DNA of 52,036 nt from Myxococcaceae bacterium (GTDB taxonomy: Bacteria; Myxococcota; Myxococcia; Myxococcales; Myxococcaceae). The stretch's first letter is position 1. Each line of letters begins with the position of its first letter. This document shows positions 44,785 through 52,036 of the stretch, piece after piece. The stretch covers positions 1 to 52,036 of the forward strand of contig JALOQF010000040.1 in assembly GCA_025459425.1 (NCBI GenBank), read 5' to 3'. The notes beneath the pieces are model-generated. The model made no database searches. It was not told the origin of the DNA and worked only from the letters and a program-made list of their open reading frames with translations. A program made the translations under genes and the position numbers.

Positions 44785-45942
44785 ATCGTCGACGACGTGA
44801 CAGCGCGCACCATGAGGCCGCTCGGCGCGAAGGTGCTCGAGCTCGGGCCCCGGCAGGCCAGCGCTCTCGAGCGCGTCGGCGAGCACGAGGCGGGCCTCGC
44901 GGGTGCCGGCTGCGCGGGCTCGTCGCGCCTGCTCCACGAGGCTCGCCGGCAGGGGCCCCGGCGGCCGTGGTCGGGACACGAGGTGCCAGGCCCCGCTGCC
45001 ATCGGGTCGCTCGAAGCCCAGCGCCTCGCGCGCGCCGGGGTGCCAGGCCACGGTGGGCAGCGCGAGGCGCGCGGCGGGCTCGAGCGTGTCGACCGAGCGC
45101 GCCTCGGTGACGTCACCCAGGAGCAGCAGCTCGTCCCGATGGCGACCGAGCTCGAGCGGGACGTCACAGGGCTTCACCCGCAGGGGCCGGTTGGCGGCCG
45201 ACACGTCGTCGATGACGAGCTGCCCCTGGTGGTTGGCGTCCGTCGCGAAGAGGGCCACCCGCTCGTCGTCGAGCCAGCACATCGGCAGATCCCACGCGTC
45301 ACCGTCGAGGCCGCCCAGCGTCACCGGCGCCTCGCCACGCAGCACCCGCTCGACGTCGAAGGCCAGGGTGACGGCCGTCGGCTGCCAGACCCACCCCGAG
45401 CTGGACAGCCTCGCGCCAGTCGGTGAGACCGCGAGCGCGCCGAAGAAGTAGTCGAAGCGGGCGGCCTCTGCCGATGGCAGCGTGCGGGCCCCGGTGACGA
45501 CGTCGAGCACCGCGAGCAGGTTCCAGGCGACGCCGTGAATGAGCCGGCGCGTGTCCACGAAGGCCAGCGGGTACGTGCAGTGCTCCGGGTGGTACGCCTC
45601 GCGCTCGAAGGTGTGTACGACGCGGCCCACGGCGACGTCGACGACGGCGCCCTTGAGGCCCCGACGCTCGGCCACGGCGACGAAGGCACCATCGGGTGAC
45701 GCGCAGAGCTGGGCGCCCAGGCTGACGGGCTGGCGATCGGCCGGGTAGAGCGGAAAGGGGAGCGCCACCTCGCAGAAGCGCTCGCCCGACTCGAGATCGG
45801 CCCCCACCACCACGCCCTCGCTGGTGGCGAAGAACCAGCGCGCGCGATCGTCGAGCCCGCCCGGGCACAGGCCCGCCAGCGGCCCCGGGAGCACCGGCGC
45901 CACCGCGGTGCGCACGACGAAGCCGTCACCCGAGCGAGACAC
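44770..45942 (-). CDS. Beta-propeller-like protein with a TIGR02996-like C-terminal domain
   Basis: The 390-residue protein has repeated strand-rich units ending in patterns such as LCASPDGAFVAVAERRGLKG and LAVSPTGARLSSSGWVWQ, typical of a WD40/YVTN-type propeller over about residues 20-320. The last 50 residues (ARLVLADALESAGLPGPELE) resemble TIGR02996, a domain best known from Myxococcales proteins that usually reads RLVYADWLEERGD. No signal peptide is seen. Its first 17 bases overlap the 3' end of the TPR gene upstream, so the two are almost certainly co-transcribed. The 3' end runs into the repeat region. Confidence 0.75.
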   Translation of the reverse strand: MSRSGDGFVVRTAVAPVLPGPLAGLCPGGLDDRARWFFATSEGVVVGADLESGERFCEVALPFPLYPADRQPVSLGAQLCASPDGAFVAVAERRGLKGAVVDVAVGRVVHTFEREAYHPEHCTYPLAFVDTRRLIHGVAWNLLAVLDVVTGARTLPSAEAARFDYFFGALAVSPTGARLSSSGWVWQPTAVTLAFDVERVLRGEAPVTLGGLDGDAWDLPMCWLDDERVALFATDANHQGQLVIDDVSAANRPLRVKPCDVPLELGRHRDELLLLGDVTEARSVDTLEPAARLALPTVAWHPGAREALGFERPDGSGAWHLVSRPRPPGPLPASLVEQARRARAAGTREARLVLADALESAGLPGPELEHLRAERPHGARCHVVDDLAAG

Positions 45943-48900
45943 CGAGGCGCTGCCGCAGGCGGAAGAAGTCGTCGGACAACGAGAAGGCCATCAGCTCGCG
46001 CACGTCGGGCCGCGCGCCCAGCGCCTGCACCACCGCGTCGAACGACTCGGCCTTCGGCGCGTTGGGGGGCGCCTCTTCCTTCAGCACCAGCGTCAGGCCG
46101 GCCGCCACGTCGGCGCACACCAGCAGGCCCGCCCGATCCATCGAGAAGAGCAGCCCCTGCACGACGGGCTCGATCGCCACCTGGCCGACGGCGGCCATGG
46201 CGCTGGCGGGCTCCTCGAGCAGCTTGAGCGCCTTGCGCGAGTACGCCTTGCGCAGGCTCTTCGACTGCTCCTCGTTGCGCCGGCCCAGGCCCAGCCAGCC
46301 CGGCTGGTGAATGCGCACCGAGTTCCCCAGCACGTCGGCGAACTCGCTCATCGACAGCTTGCGCACCAGCGCCGCCTTGTCGACGAGGCCCAGCGCCGCG
46401 CGCCCGAAGAGGAACCGCTGCTCGCGGATGTTGAAGCGCCGCACGACGTCGGGGCCCACCAGCACGGCGAGCGGCTCACCGGTCTCGAGCGCGACGAGCC
46501 CGCGCCGCGCCTGGTACGCCTCGAACTCCGCGCCCCCGAAGAGCTGCAGCACCGACGAGAGCGCCTTCACCACCGCGTGATCGGTCTTCAACCGGTCGCC
46601 GCGGCGATCGATGCCCTGCTGCTCGAGGTTCGGCGGCGCCAGCTTGGCGAACTGATCGCCGATCGCCCGCAGCACGTCGACGAGCGCGGTGCGGGTGGCC
46701 GGGTGATGCACCATCATGAGCTCGGGCGGCCCCAGCGTGCCGCGGAAGTCGTTCGGCAGCCGGTTGCGGCCCTCGGAATAGAAGGCCAGCTCGACCTCGT
46801 TGGCCGCCTTGAGGAACACCAGCACGCTCGTCGCGCAGAACGCCTTGTCCATCTGCTTGAGCGACTCCCACATGCGGAAGAGCGCGCGCAGCGAGTCGAC
46901 GCGCGTCGGCTCGAGCTTGAGCAGCGTGCGGTGCGTCTCGATCGCCATCGAGATCGACGAGGGGTCGCGCGAGAAGAGCTCGGCGAGCGCCACGTGCGCC
47001 GCGACGTTCGTCGGCTCGAGCTCGGTCACCTGCCGGAAGGCGGCGATCGCCCGCTGCGGGTCGTCGAGGTTCTTCGCGAACAGCGCCCCGATGCGGAGCT
47101 TCAGCGCGATGGCCTTCTTCGGGTCGGCGGCCTGCTGCACCTGCTGCTCCAGCATCGCGACGAGCTCGCTCATCGCGCCGGTGCGCTCGTACAGCACCAC
47201 CAGGCGGTCGAGCGTCGCGCCGTCGCCCGGCACCAGCTCGAGCGCCTTGCGGTACAGCCCGATGGCCTGGCCGACGTCGCCGAAGCCCTCGTCGGCGATG
47301 CGCGCGAGCATGAGCGTGTGGCGGCCCCGCGCGGCCTGGGTGCCGTCGAGCTCGAGCAGCCGCCGCAGACAGTCGGCGGCGCCCGTCCAGTTGCGGCTGG
47401 CGGTGTGAATGGTGGCGAGCCGCTCGAGCGCCTCGGTCGCCGAGGGATCGGCGGCGAGGGCGGTCTGCAGGTGCGCGGCGGCGCGCGTCTGGTCGGACAG
47501 GTGATCGTGGTACAGCGCGCCGAGGCGCAGGTGCACCCGGGCCAGCGCCAGGGGGTCGCCGCCCTGCTGCACGCGCACCGCCAGGGCCGCCGCGGCCTCG
47601 GCATAGCTCTGCGACTCGATGGCGAGGGTGGCCTTCAGCTCGAGCGCGTCGGGCAGCGTCGGCATCGCCATGAGCGCCCGGTCGAGCGCGGCCATGGCCT
47701 TGTCCCGGTCCTTCACGCCCTCGAGCCAGATGCGCGCGGCCTGGAGGAACTCTCGCGCGGCGTTGAAGAGATCCTTCTGAACGAGCTTGGCCTCGCCGCG
47801 CTTCTCGTGGAGCGCCGCGAGATCGACCGCGCCGCCGCGCCGGGCGAGCAGCTCCTCGAGCGCCGGGCCGGCCTCGGGGTGGAGCGGATCGCGCTCGAGC
47901 ACCTTCTGGAAGTAGCTCTGCGTGAGCTCGTCGCTCCTGAGCACGTCGCGCGCGATCTTCGCGGCCTCCATCAGGGCCCCGAGCATCGTCACCTGATCGC
48001 GCGCCGTGGCGGCGACCTGGTCGAGCGTCTTGAGCGCGTCGGCCGAGCCACCCCCGCGGAGCTGGCAGCGCGAGAGCCCCAGCAGCGCGGGGTAGAGATC
48101 GGGCGCCGACTGCAGGGCGGCCTCGTAGGCCTGGCGGGCGCGCTGGTGATCCTTCAGGCGCGTCTCGTAGAGGTCGGCGATGCGCAGGCTGAGCTGCAGC
48201 ATGTCGGCGGAGTCGGTGGTGGTCGCCCGGCGCCGCTCGTACAGCTCGACGAGCCCCGTCGCGTCCTGGGCCTTCTGGAGCGCGCGCTCGAGGGTGATGC
48301 TCAGCGACTCGTCGGTCGGGTCCTGCGCGTAGGCGCGCTTGAGCTGGTCGAGCACCAGCGCGTCGGGCGTGGCGGGGCCCGCGCCGTCCATCGAGCTGAG
48401 CTTCATGGCCGCCGACAGCTTCTCGTCGCCGAGCACCTCGGCGATGCGGGCGCGCAGCTCGGTGCGGCGGGGCTTGTCGTTCGCCTTGATGCGCTCGAGC
48501 AGGCGCAGCGCCGACAGGTTCTGCGGCTCGAGGGCGAGGGCCGCCTCACAGGCCTGGGCCGCGCGCGCGGTCTCGTTCAGGCGATCGAGGTACAACCGCG
48601 CCAGCTTCAGCGACGCGCCCACGCGCACCTGGGGCGCTCCGGTCTGGGCCTGCCGGTCGAGGAGCACGATCAGCTCCTTGACGTCGTCGCGGCTGGTGAG
48701 GAGCCGCTCGAGCTGCTGGAGCGCGGTGACGTGGTTGGGCGCCAGCCGCAGCACCTCCTGGTAGCCCTCGAGCGCGTTCTCGGGCTTCTTCAGCTGGTCT
48801 TCCCAGATGGCCGCGGCCTGGAACATCGCGTTGGCGCGCTCGGTGGGGTCGGTGCGGTTGGCGGCCTCGGCCCGGAGGATCTCGATGAGCGACTCCCACG

Positions 48901-50932
48901 CGCCCTGGGCCCGGTAGATGCGCGCGAGCGCCCGCAGGGCAGGGAAGTGGTTCGGCGCCAGCGTCAGCACCTCGCGGTACGAGCTGATGGCCTGGTTCTG
49001 GTCGCCCAGCTTCTGCTCGTACAGCTCGCCGATCTTCTGGATCAGCGCCGCGGCCTGGTCGGTGCTGGGCGCCATCTCGGACTCGGCGCGGTACATGTTG
49101 ATGAGCGAGTCCCAGCGGCCGTCCTGCCCGTAGAGGCGCCCGAGGCTGCGCAGCGCCGGCAGGTAGTTCGGCGCGAGCTGGAGCACCCGCTCCCAGGCGG
49201 CGATGGCCGCCGGCCGGTCCTTCACGTTCTCTTCGAGGATCTCGGCGTTGCGGTGCGCGAGCGAGATGACCTGCTTCTGATCGTTCGCGAGGCGCGCCTC
49301 CTGCTCGTTGAGGGCGAGCAGCTCGTGCCACTGGGCGGCGCGCTCGTGCAGGCGCGCCAGGTTGCGCATGGTGGGCAGGTGATCGGGGGCGATCTCGAGC
49401 ACCCGGCGCAGGCAGTCGATGGCGTGCGGCACGTCGTCGAGCCGGTCTTCGTAGAGGCCGGCGATCTTGTTCAGCGTGGTGATCTGCTGCTCCTTGTCGC
49501 TGACCTGGAGCAGGTCCTGCTCGTACATCGACACCAGCTCGTTCCAGCGGCCGAGCTTCTCGAAGAGCCGGGTGAGCGCCTTGGTGGCGGGCAGGTAGCC
49601 GGGCGCCAGCGTGAGCGCCTGTTTGTAGCGGGCGATGGCGTCGTCGACCTGCCCCAGCCGCTCCTCGAGCGTCTCGCCGGCCTTGTAGAGGCGGCCGGCC
49701 TTGCTCCGGGCGTCGTCGGTGGCGGCGGCCTCGGCGTCGTAGGTCTCGACCAGCCCGACCCAGTTCTGCGCGCGGTACGACAGCTTGCCGAGGCCGGCGA
49801 GGGCGCCCGCGTGGCCCGGCACCCGCTCGAGAATCGCGCGGTACCTCGCGGCGGCCTCCTGGTCGCGCTTGAGCTCCTCGAAGAGCGAGGCGAGGCGCAG
49901 GTTGATGGCGACGAACTCGCTCTGGTCGTTGTTCGTCTGCACCCACGCGAGGAGCACGTCGGCGAGCTCTTCGAAGCGGCCGCGGGCCTCGTAGATGCGC
50001 GAAAGCTCGGCCAGCACGAGGGGCTCCGAGGGGCTCACCCGGCGCGCGGCCAGGAGCGCCGCGAGCGCGTCTTCGGGCCGGCCCAGCCGCTCGTAGGCCT
50101 TGGCGATCTGCAGGAACGTGGGGGCCGCGCCCGGGCCCTGGCCTTCTGCCTCGGCCGCGAGCGCGGCCAGCTCCTCGTCGACGGTGCCCTCGCGCTGCGC
50201 CACGCGCTTCATGGCCGCGAGCAGCTGGGGATCTCGTCGGTCGACCGCGAAGGCCTGGCGGAAGCACTGCGCCGCGGCGGCGGGGTCCTTCAAGCGGTCT
50301 TCGAAGAGCAGCCCGGCGGTGGTGAGGTAGTGCGCGCGCGCCGCGTCGTCGGTGACGGTCTGCGCGAGCAGCTGGTTCACCTTCACCACCGACGGGAAGT
50401 CGGCCTTCTCGGTGAAGACCTGCTCGAGCTGCACCAGCAGGGTGACGTCTTCGGGCTCGAGCGCCAGACAGGCGGCCAGAGCCGCCGAGGCGTCGACCTC
50501 GCGCGACAGCCGCTGCTCGAGCACCTGGGCCTTCTCGAAGAGCAGCGCGGCGCGGGCCCGCTTGCCCTCGGTGGCCTGCAGCTCGGCGTCGATGAGCTGC
50601 GACACCATCTGCCAGTTGCCGACCTCGGAGAACAGCCGGCGCGCTGCGCGAATGTTGGCCAGGAACTTCGGCGCCAGCTTGAAGGCCGCCTGGTAGGCCA
50701 CCGCGGCGTTGCGGGCGTGCTTGAGCGGCGCTTCCCACAAGAGGCCGATCTCGTGGAACAACAGCGCCGCCGCCGGCTGGTTGCCGATGGCGCGCGCCTC
50801 GCGCTCGAGGGCGCCGATGCGCGCGCGGGCCTCGTCCTCGCTCGCCGTCGCGGGCTCGGTCGCCGGGGCCGGAATGGGAATGGCGGGGATTGCGGTGGAC
50901 AGCGTTCTGGGGAACTCGTTCCGCTCCGTCAT
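45926..50932 (-). CDS. Giant TPR-repeat protein
   Basis: ATG 50932 (MTERNEFPRT) is preferred over an upstream start at 50950. The 1,668-residue protein has a Pro/Ala linker (about residues 15-35) and then an almost unbroken array of 34-residue TPRs to about residue 1290. Typical units are AISSYREVLTLAPNHFPAL and AIARYKQALTLAPGYLPA, which are unusually similar to one another between about residues 420 and 760. The last 350 or so residues are not TPR and read as a separate domain (LPNDFRGTLGPPELMMVHH). There is no signal peptide or membrane segment, so it is probably a cytoplasmic scaffold. Myxobacteria have large TPR proteins in gliding and sporulation, but I cannot assign this one. It overlaps the propeller gene by 17 bases. 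Confidence 0.85.
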   Translation of the reverse strand: MTERNEFPRTLSTAIPAIPIPAPATEPATASEDEARARIGALEREARAIGNQPAAALLFHEIGLLWEAPLKHARNAAVAYQAAFKLAPKFLANIRAARRLFSEVGNWQMVSQLIDAELQATEGKRARAALLFEKAQVLEQRLSREVDASAALAACLALEPEDVTLLVQLEQVFTEKADFPSVVKVNQLLAQTVTDDAARAHYLTTAGLLFEDRLKDPAAAAQCFRQAFAVDRRDPQLLAAMKRVAQREGTVDEELAALAAEAEGQGPGAAPTFLQIAKAYERLGRPEDALAALLAARRVSPSEPLVLAELSRIYEARGRFEELADVLLAWVQTNNDQSEFVAINLRLASLFEELKRDQEAAARYRAILERVPGHAGALAGLGKLSYRAQNWVGLVETYDAEAAATDDARSKAGRLYKAGETLEERLGQVDDAIARYKQALTLAPGYLPATKALTRLFEKLGRWNELVSMYEQDLLQVSDKEQQITTLNKIAGLYEDRLDDVPHAIDCLRRVLEIAPDHLPTMRNLARLHERAAQWHELLALNEQEARLANDQKQVISLAHRNAEILEENVKDRPAAIAAWERVLQLAPNYLPALRSLGRLYGQDGRWDSLINMYRAESEMAPSTDQAAALIQKIGELYEQKLGDQNQAISSYREVLTLAPNHFPALRALARIYRAQGAWESLIEILRAEAANRTDPTERANAMFQAAAIWEDQLKKPENALEGYQEVLRLAPNHVTALQQLERLLTSRDDVKELIVLLDRQAQTGAPQVRVGASLKLARLYLDRLNETARAAQACEAALALEPQNLSALRLLERIKANDKPRRTELRARIAEVLGDEKLSAAMKLSSMDGAGPATPDALVLDQLKRAYAQDPTDESLSITLERALQKAQDATGLVELYERRRATTTDSADMLQLSLRIADLYETRLKDHQRARQAYEAALQSAPDLYPALLGLSRCQLRGGGSADALKTLDQVAATARDQVTMLGALMEAAKIARDVLRSDELTQSYFQKVLERDPLHPEAGPALEELLARRGGAVDLAALHEKRGEAKLVQKDLFNAAREFLQAARIWLEGVKDRDKAMAALDRALMAMPTLPDALELKATLAIESQSYAEAAAALAVRVQQGGDPLALARVHLRLGALYHDHLSDQTRAAAHLQTALAADPSATEALERLATIHTASRNWTGAADCLRRLLELDGTQAARGRHTLMLARIADEGFGDVGQAIGLYRKALELVPGDGATLDRLVVLYERTGAMSELVAMLEQQVQQAADPKKAIALKLRIGALFAKNLDDPQRAIAAFRQVTELEPTNVAAHVALAELFSRDPSSISMAIETHRTLLKLEPTRVDSLRALFRMWESLKQMDKAFCATSVLVFLKAANEVELAFYSEGRNRLPNDFRGTLGPPELMMVHHPATRTALVDVLRAIGDQFAKLAPPNLEQQGIDRRGDRLKTDHAVVKALSSVLQLFGGAEFEAYQARRGLVALETGEPLAVLVGPDVVRRFNIREQRFLFGRAALGLVDKAALVRKLSMSEFADVLGNSVRIHQPGWLGLGRRNEEQSKSLRKAYSRKALKLLEEPASAMAAVGQVAIEPVVQGLLFSMDRAGLLVCADVAAGLTLVLKEEAPPNAPKAESFDAVVQALGARPDVRELMAFSLSDDFFRLRQRLGVSLG

Positions 50933-50990
50933 GGGCCGCAGTCGTAGCACGCGGGGTGGGGGGCCCCGATGAAAACCCGCGGCCTGGGCC

Positions 50991-52036
50991 TCAGATGCGG
51001 CGCTGGTCGTGCGACGCCTGCACCGCCGCGAGCAGCTCGCCCGAGTCGATGAGGCGCACCACCGCCGCCACGTCCTTGTGGAGCTCGCGGTCGGTGTCCA
51101 TGTGCGGCACGTGCCGGCGGATGAGCTGGTGCGCCGCCAGCGGCCCGTGGCCCGGCTTCACCGGCGCGCGGAAGTCGAGCGCCTGGCTGGCGACGAGCAG
51201 CTCGATGGCCAGCACGTGCGTGACGTGATCGACGACCTGCCGCGCCTTGAGCGCCGCCGTCATGCCCATCGACACGTGATCTTCCCGCCCCGCCGACGAA
51301 GGAATCGAGTCGACGCTCGCCGGGTGGCAGAGAATGCGCGACTCGGCCACCAGCGCGGCCGACGTCACCTGGGCGATCATGAAGCCCGAGTTGAGGCCCG
51401 AGTTCCGCGCGAGGAAGGGCGGCAGGCCCGAGAGCGAGGGGTTCACCATCTGCTCCACGCGCCGCTCGCTGATCGACGCGAGCTGGGTGAGCGACATCGC
51501 GAGCACGTCGAGCGCCAGCGAGATCGGCTGCCCGTGGAAGTTGCCCGCCGAGACGATGCGGCCGGTGCTGGTGAAGACGAGCGGGTTGTCGGTGCCGGCG
51601 TTCACCTCGACCTCGAGGATCCGCCGGCAGAACGAGAGGCCCTCGCGGGCCGCGCCGTGCACCTGGGGCACGCACCGCAGCGAGTAGGGGTCCTGCACCT
51701 TGTCGCAGTCGACGTGCGTCTTCACCAGCTCGCTCTCGGCGAGCAGCTCGCGCAGGTGCGTCGCCACCTTGCCGTGGCCGGGGTGCGGGCGCACCGCGTA
51801 CACGTCGTGGAGGAACGGGTCGTGCGAGCCCAGCATGCCCTCGACGGTCATCGCGGCCGCGACGTCGAAGAGCTCGGCCAGCGCTTCGGCCTTGAGCAAC
51901 GCGTGCGAGCCGACCGCGCCCATCGCCTGCGTGCCGTTGACGAGGGTGAGGCCTTCCTTCGCCTCGAGCACCACCGGCGCGAGGCCCACCTGCTCGAGCG
52001 CCGCGCGGCCGCTCAGGCGCTGCCCGTCGACGAAGG
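50991..52036 (-). CDS. hutH: Histidine ammonia-lyase, C-terminal two thirds (partial at right edge)
   Basis: About 348 residues are visible; the N-terminal third, including the Ala-Ser-Gly that forms the MIO cofactor, lies outside the window. HutH deaminates histidine to urocanate, the first step of histidine use. Visible family blocks are [43 protein letters not shown] and [12 protein letters not shown]. The frame is open to the right edge with plausible text ([20 protein letters not shown]), so the ATG at 51989 is internal, not the start. Tyrosine/phenylalanine ammonia-lyase is the alternative but is less likely from the NGTQ and EDHVSMG text. It lies 58 bases before the TPR gene, on the same strand. 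Confidence 0.88.
   Translation of the reverse strand, partial: FVDGQRLSGRAALEQVGLAPVVLEAKEGLTLVNGTQAMGAVGSHALLKAEALAELFDVAAAMTVEGMLGSHDPFLHDVYAVRPHPGHGKVATHLRELLAESELVKTHVDCDKVQDPYSLRCVPQVHGAAREGLSFCRRILEVEVNAGTDNPLVFTSTGRIVSAGNFHGQPISLALDVLAMSLTQLASISERRVEQMVNPSLSGLPPFLARNSGLNSGFMIAQVTSAALVAESRILCHPASVDSIPSSAGREDHVSMGMTAALKARQVVDHVTHVLAIELLVASQALDFRAPVKPGHGPLAAHQLIRRHVPHMDTDRELHKDVAAVVRLIDSGELLAAVQASHDQRRI

Noticed and set aside
45824-50947. A 1,707-codon open frame on the plus strand opposite the TPR giant gene
   Set aside because: It is the antisense shadow of a GC-rich gene. Its text is Arg/Leu/Val/Gly-biased with no domains, whereas the minus strand encodes regular TPRs.

Overview
The window is two unrelated pieces of DNA. 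Bases 1 to about 1265-1300 are AT-rich, with Bacteroidota-like coding style: the last 23 codons of rpoB, a bidirectional terminator, a secreted hypothetical protein and a dubious small ORF. From about 1300 to the end the DNA is very GC-rich, with strong G/C in third codon positions, dense gene packing, many lipoproteins, large TPR and FHA proteins and long antisense open frames. This points to Myxococcota, probably the Myxococcus/Archangium/Anaeromyxobacter side; I cannot name a genus. The abrupt change next to the rel start codon, plus a one-base frameshift in recG and a deletion with frameshift in lipA, makes a chimeric or error-containing assembly the first explanation to test.

Layout of the GC-rich part. 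1337-3926: bifunctional (p)ppGpp enzyme Rel and RidA. 3982-7573: poorly characterised envelope proteins around truA. 7908-10502: chaperone ClpB. 10703-12512: small conserved proteins including a DUF1844 protein. 12540-13930: a ThiE-like protein translationally coupled to a class I glutamine amidotransferase-like peptidase. 14037-18608: a huge TSP3-repeat/VWA/Cys-rich lipoprotein and a smaller lipoprotein. 18686-19624: a receiver plus degenerate GGDEF protein. 19649-22387 (minus strand): rpsF-rpsR-rplI-dnaB, a translation/replication operon with a recognisable promoter. 22731-27442: an outer-membrane barrel followed by a large surface lipase-like lipoprotein. 27665-29637: patatin and aminotransferase. 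29699-31894: broken lipA followed by a lipoylated E2 acyltransferase. 31897-34110: two tandem FHA proteins and a CxxCH lipoprotein, tightly coupled. 34242-37532: greA and frameshifted recG. 37614-39242: S33 peptidase lipoprotein. 39295-41676: STAND/TPR regulator with a C-terminal winged helix. 41693-44517: DUF6544-like, zinc-ribbon, small membrane and molybdopterin-binding-fold proteins. 44601-44784: an 88-bp tandem repeat. 44770-50932: a propeller/TIGR02996-like protein overlapping a 1,668-residue TPR protein. 50991-end: the C-terminal two thirds of a histidine ammonia-lyase.

Most of the window is ordinary chromosomal housekeeping interleaved with lineage-specific envelope and signalling genes. 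I see no tRNA, rRNA, CRISPR array, insertion sequence or prophage. The best candidates for undescribed biology are the FHA/FHA/heme-motif lipoprotein operon, the barrel plus surface-lipase pair, the reversed-order STAND regulator and the overlapping TPR-giant/propeller pair. None is proven by sequence alone.
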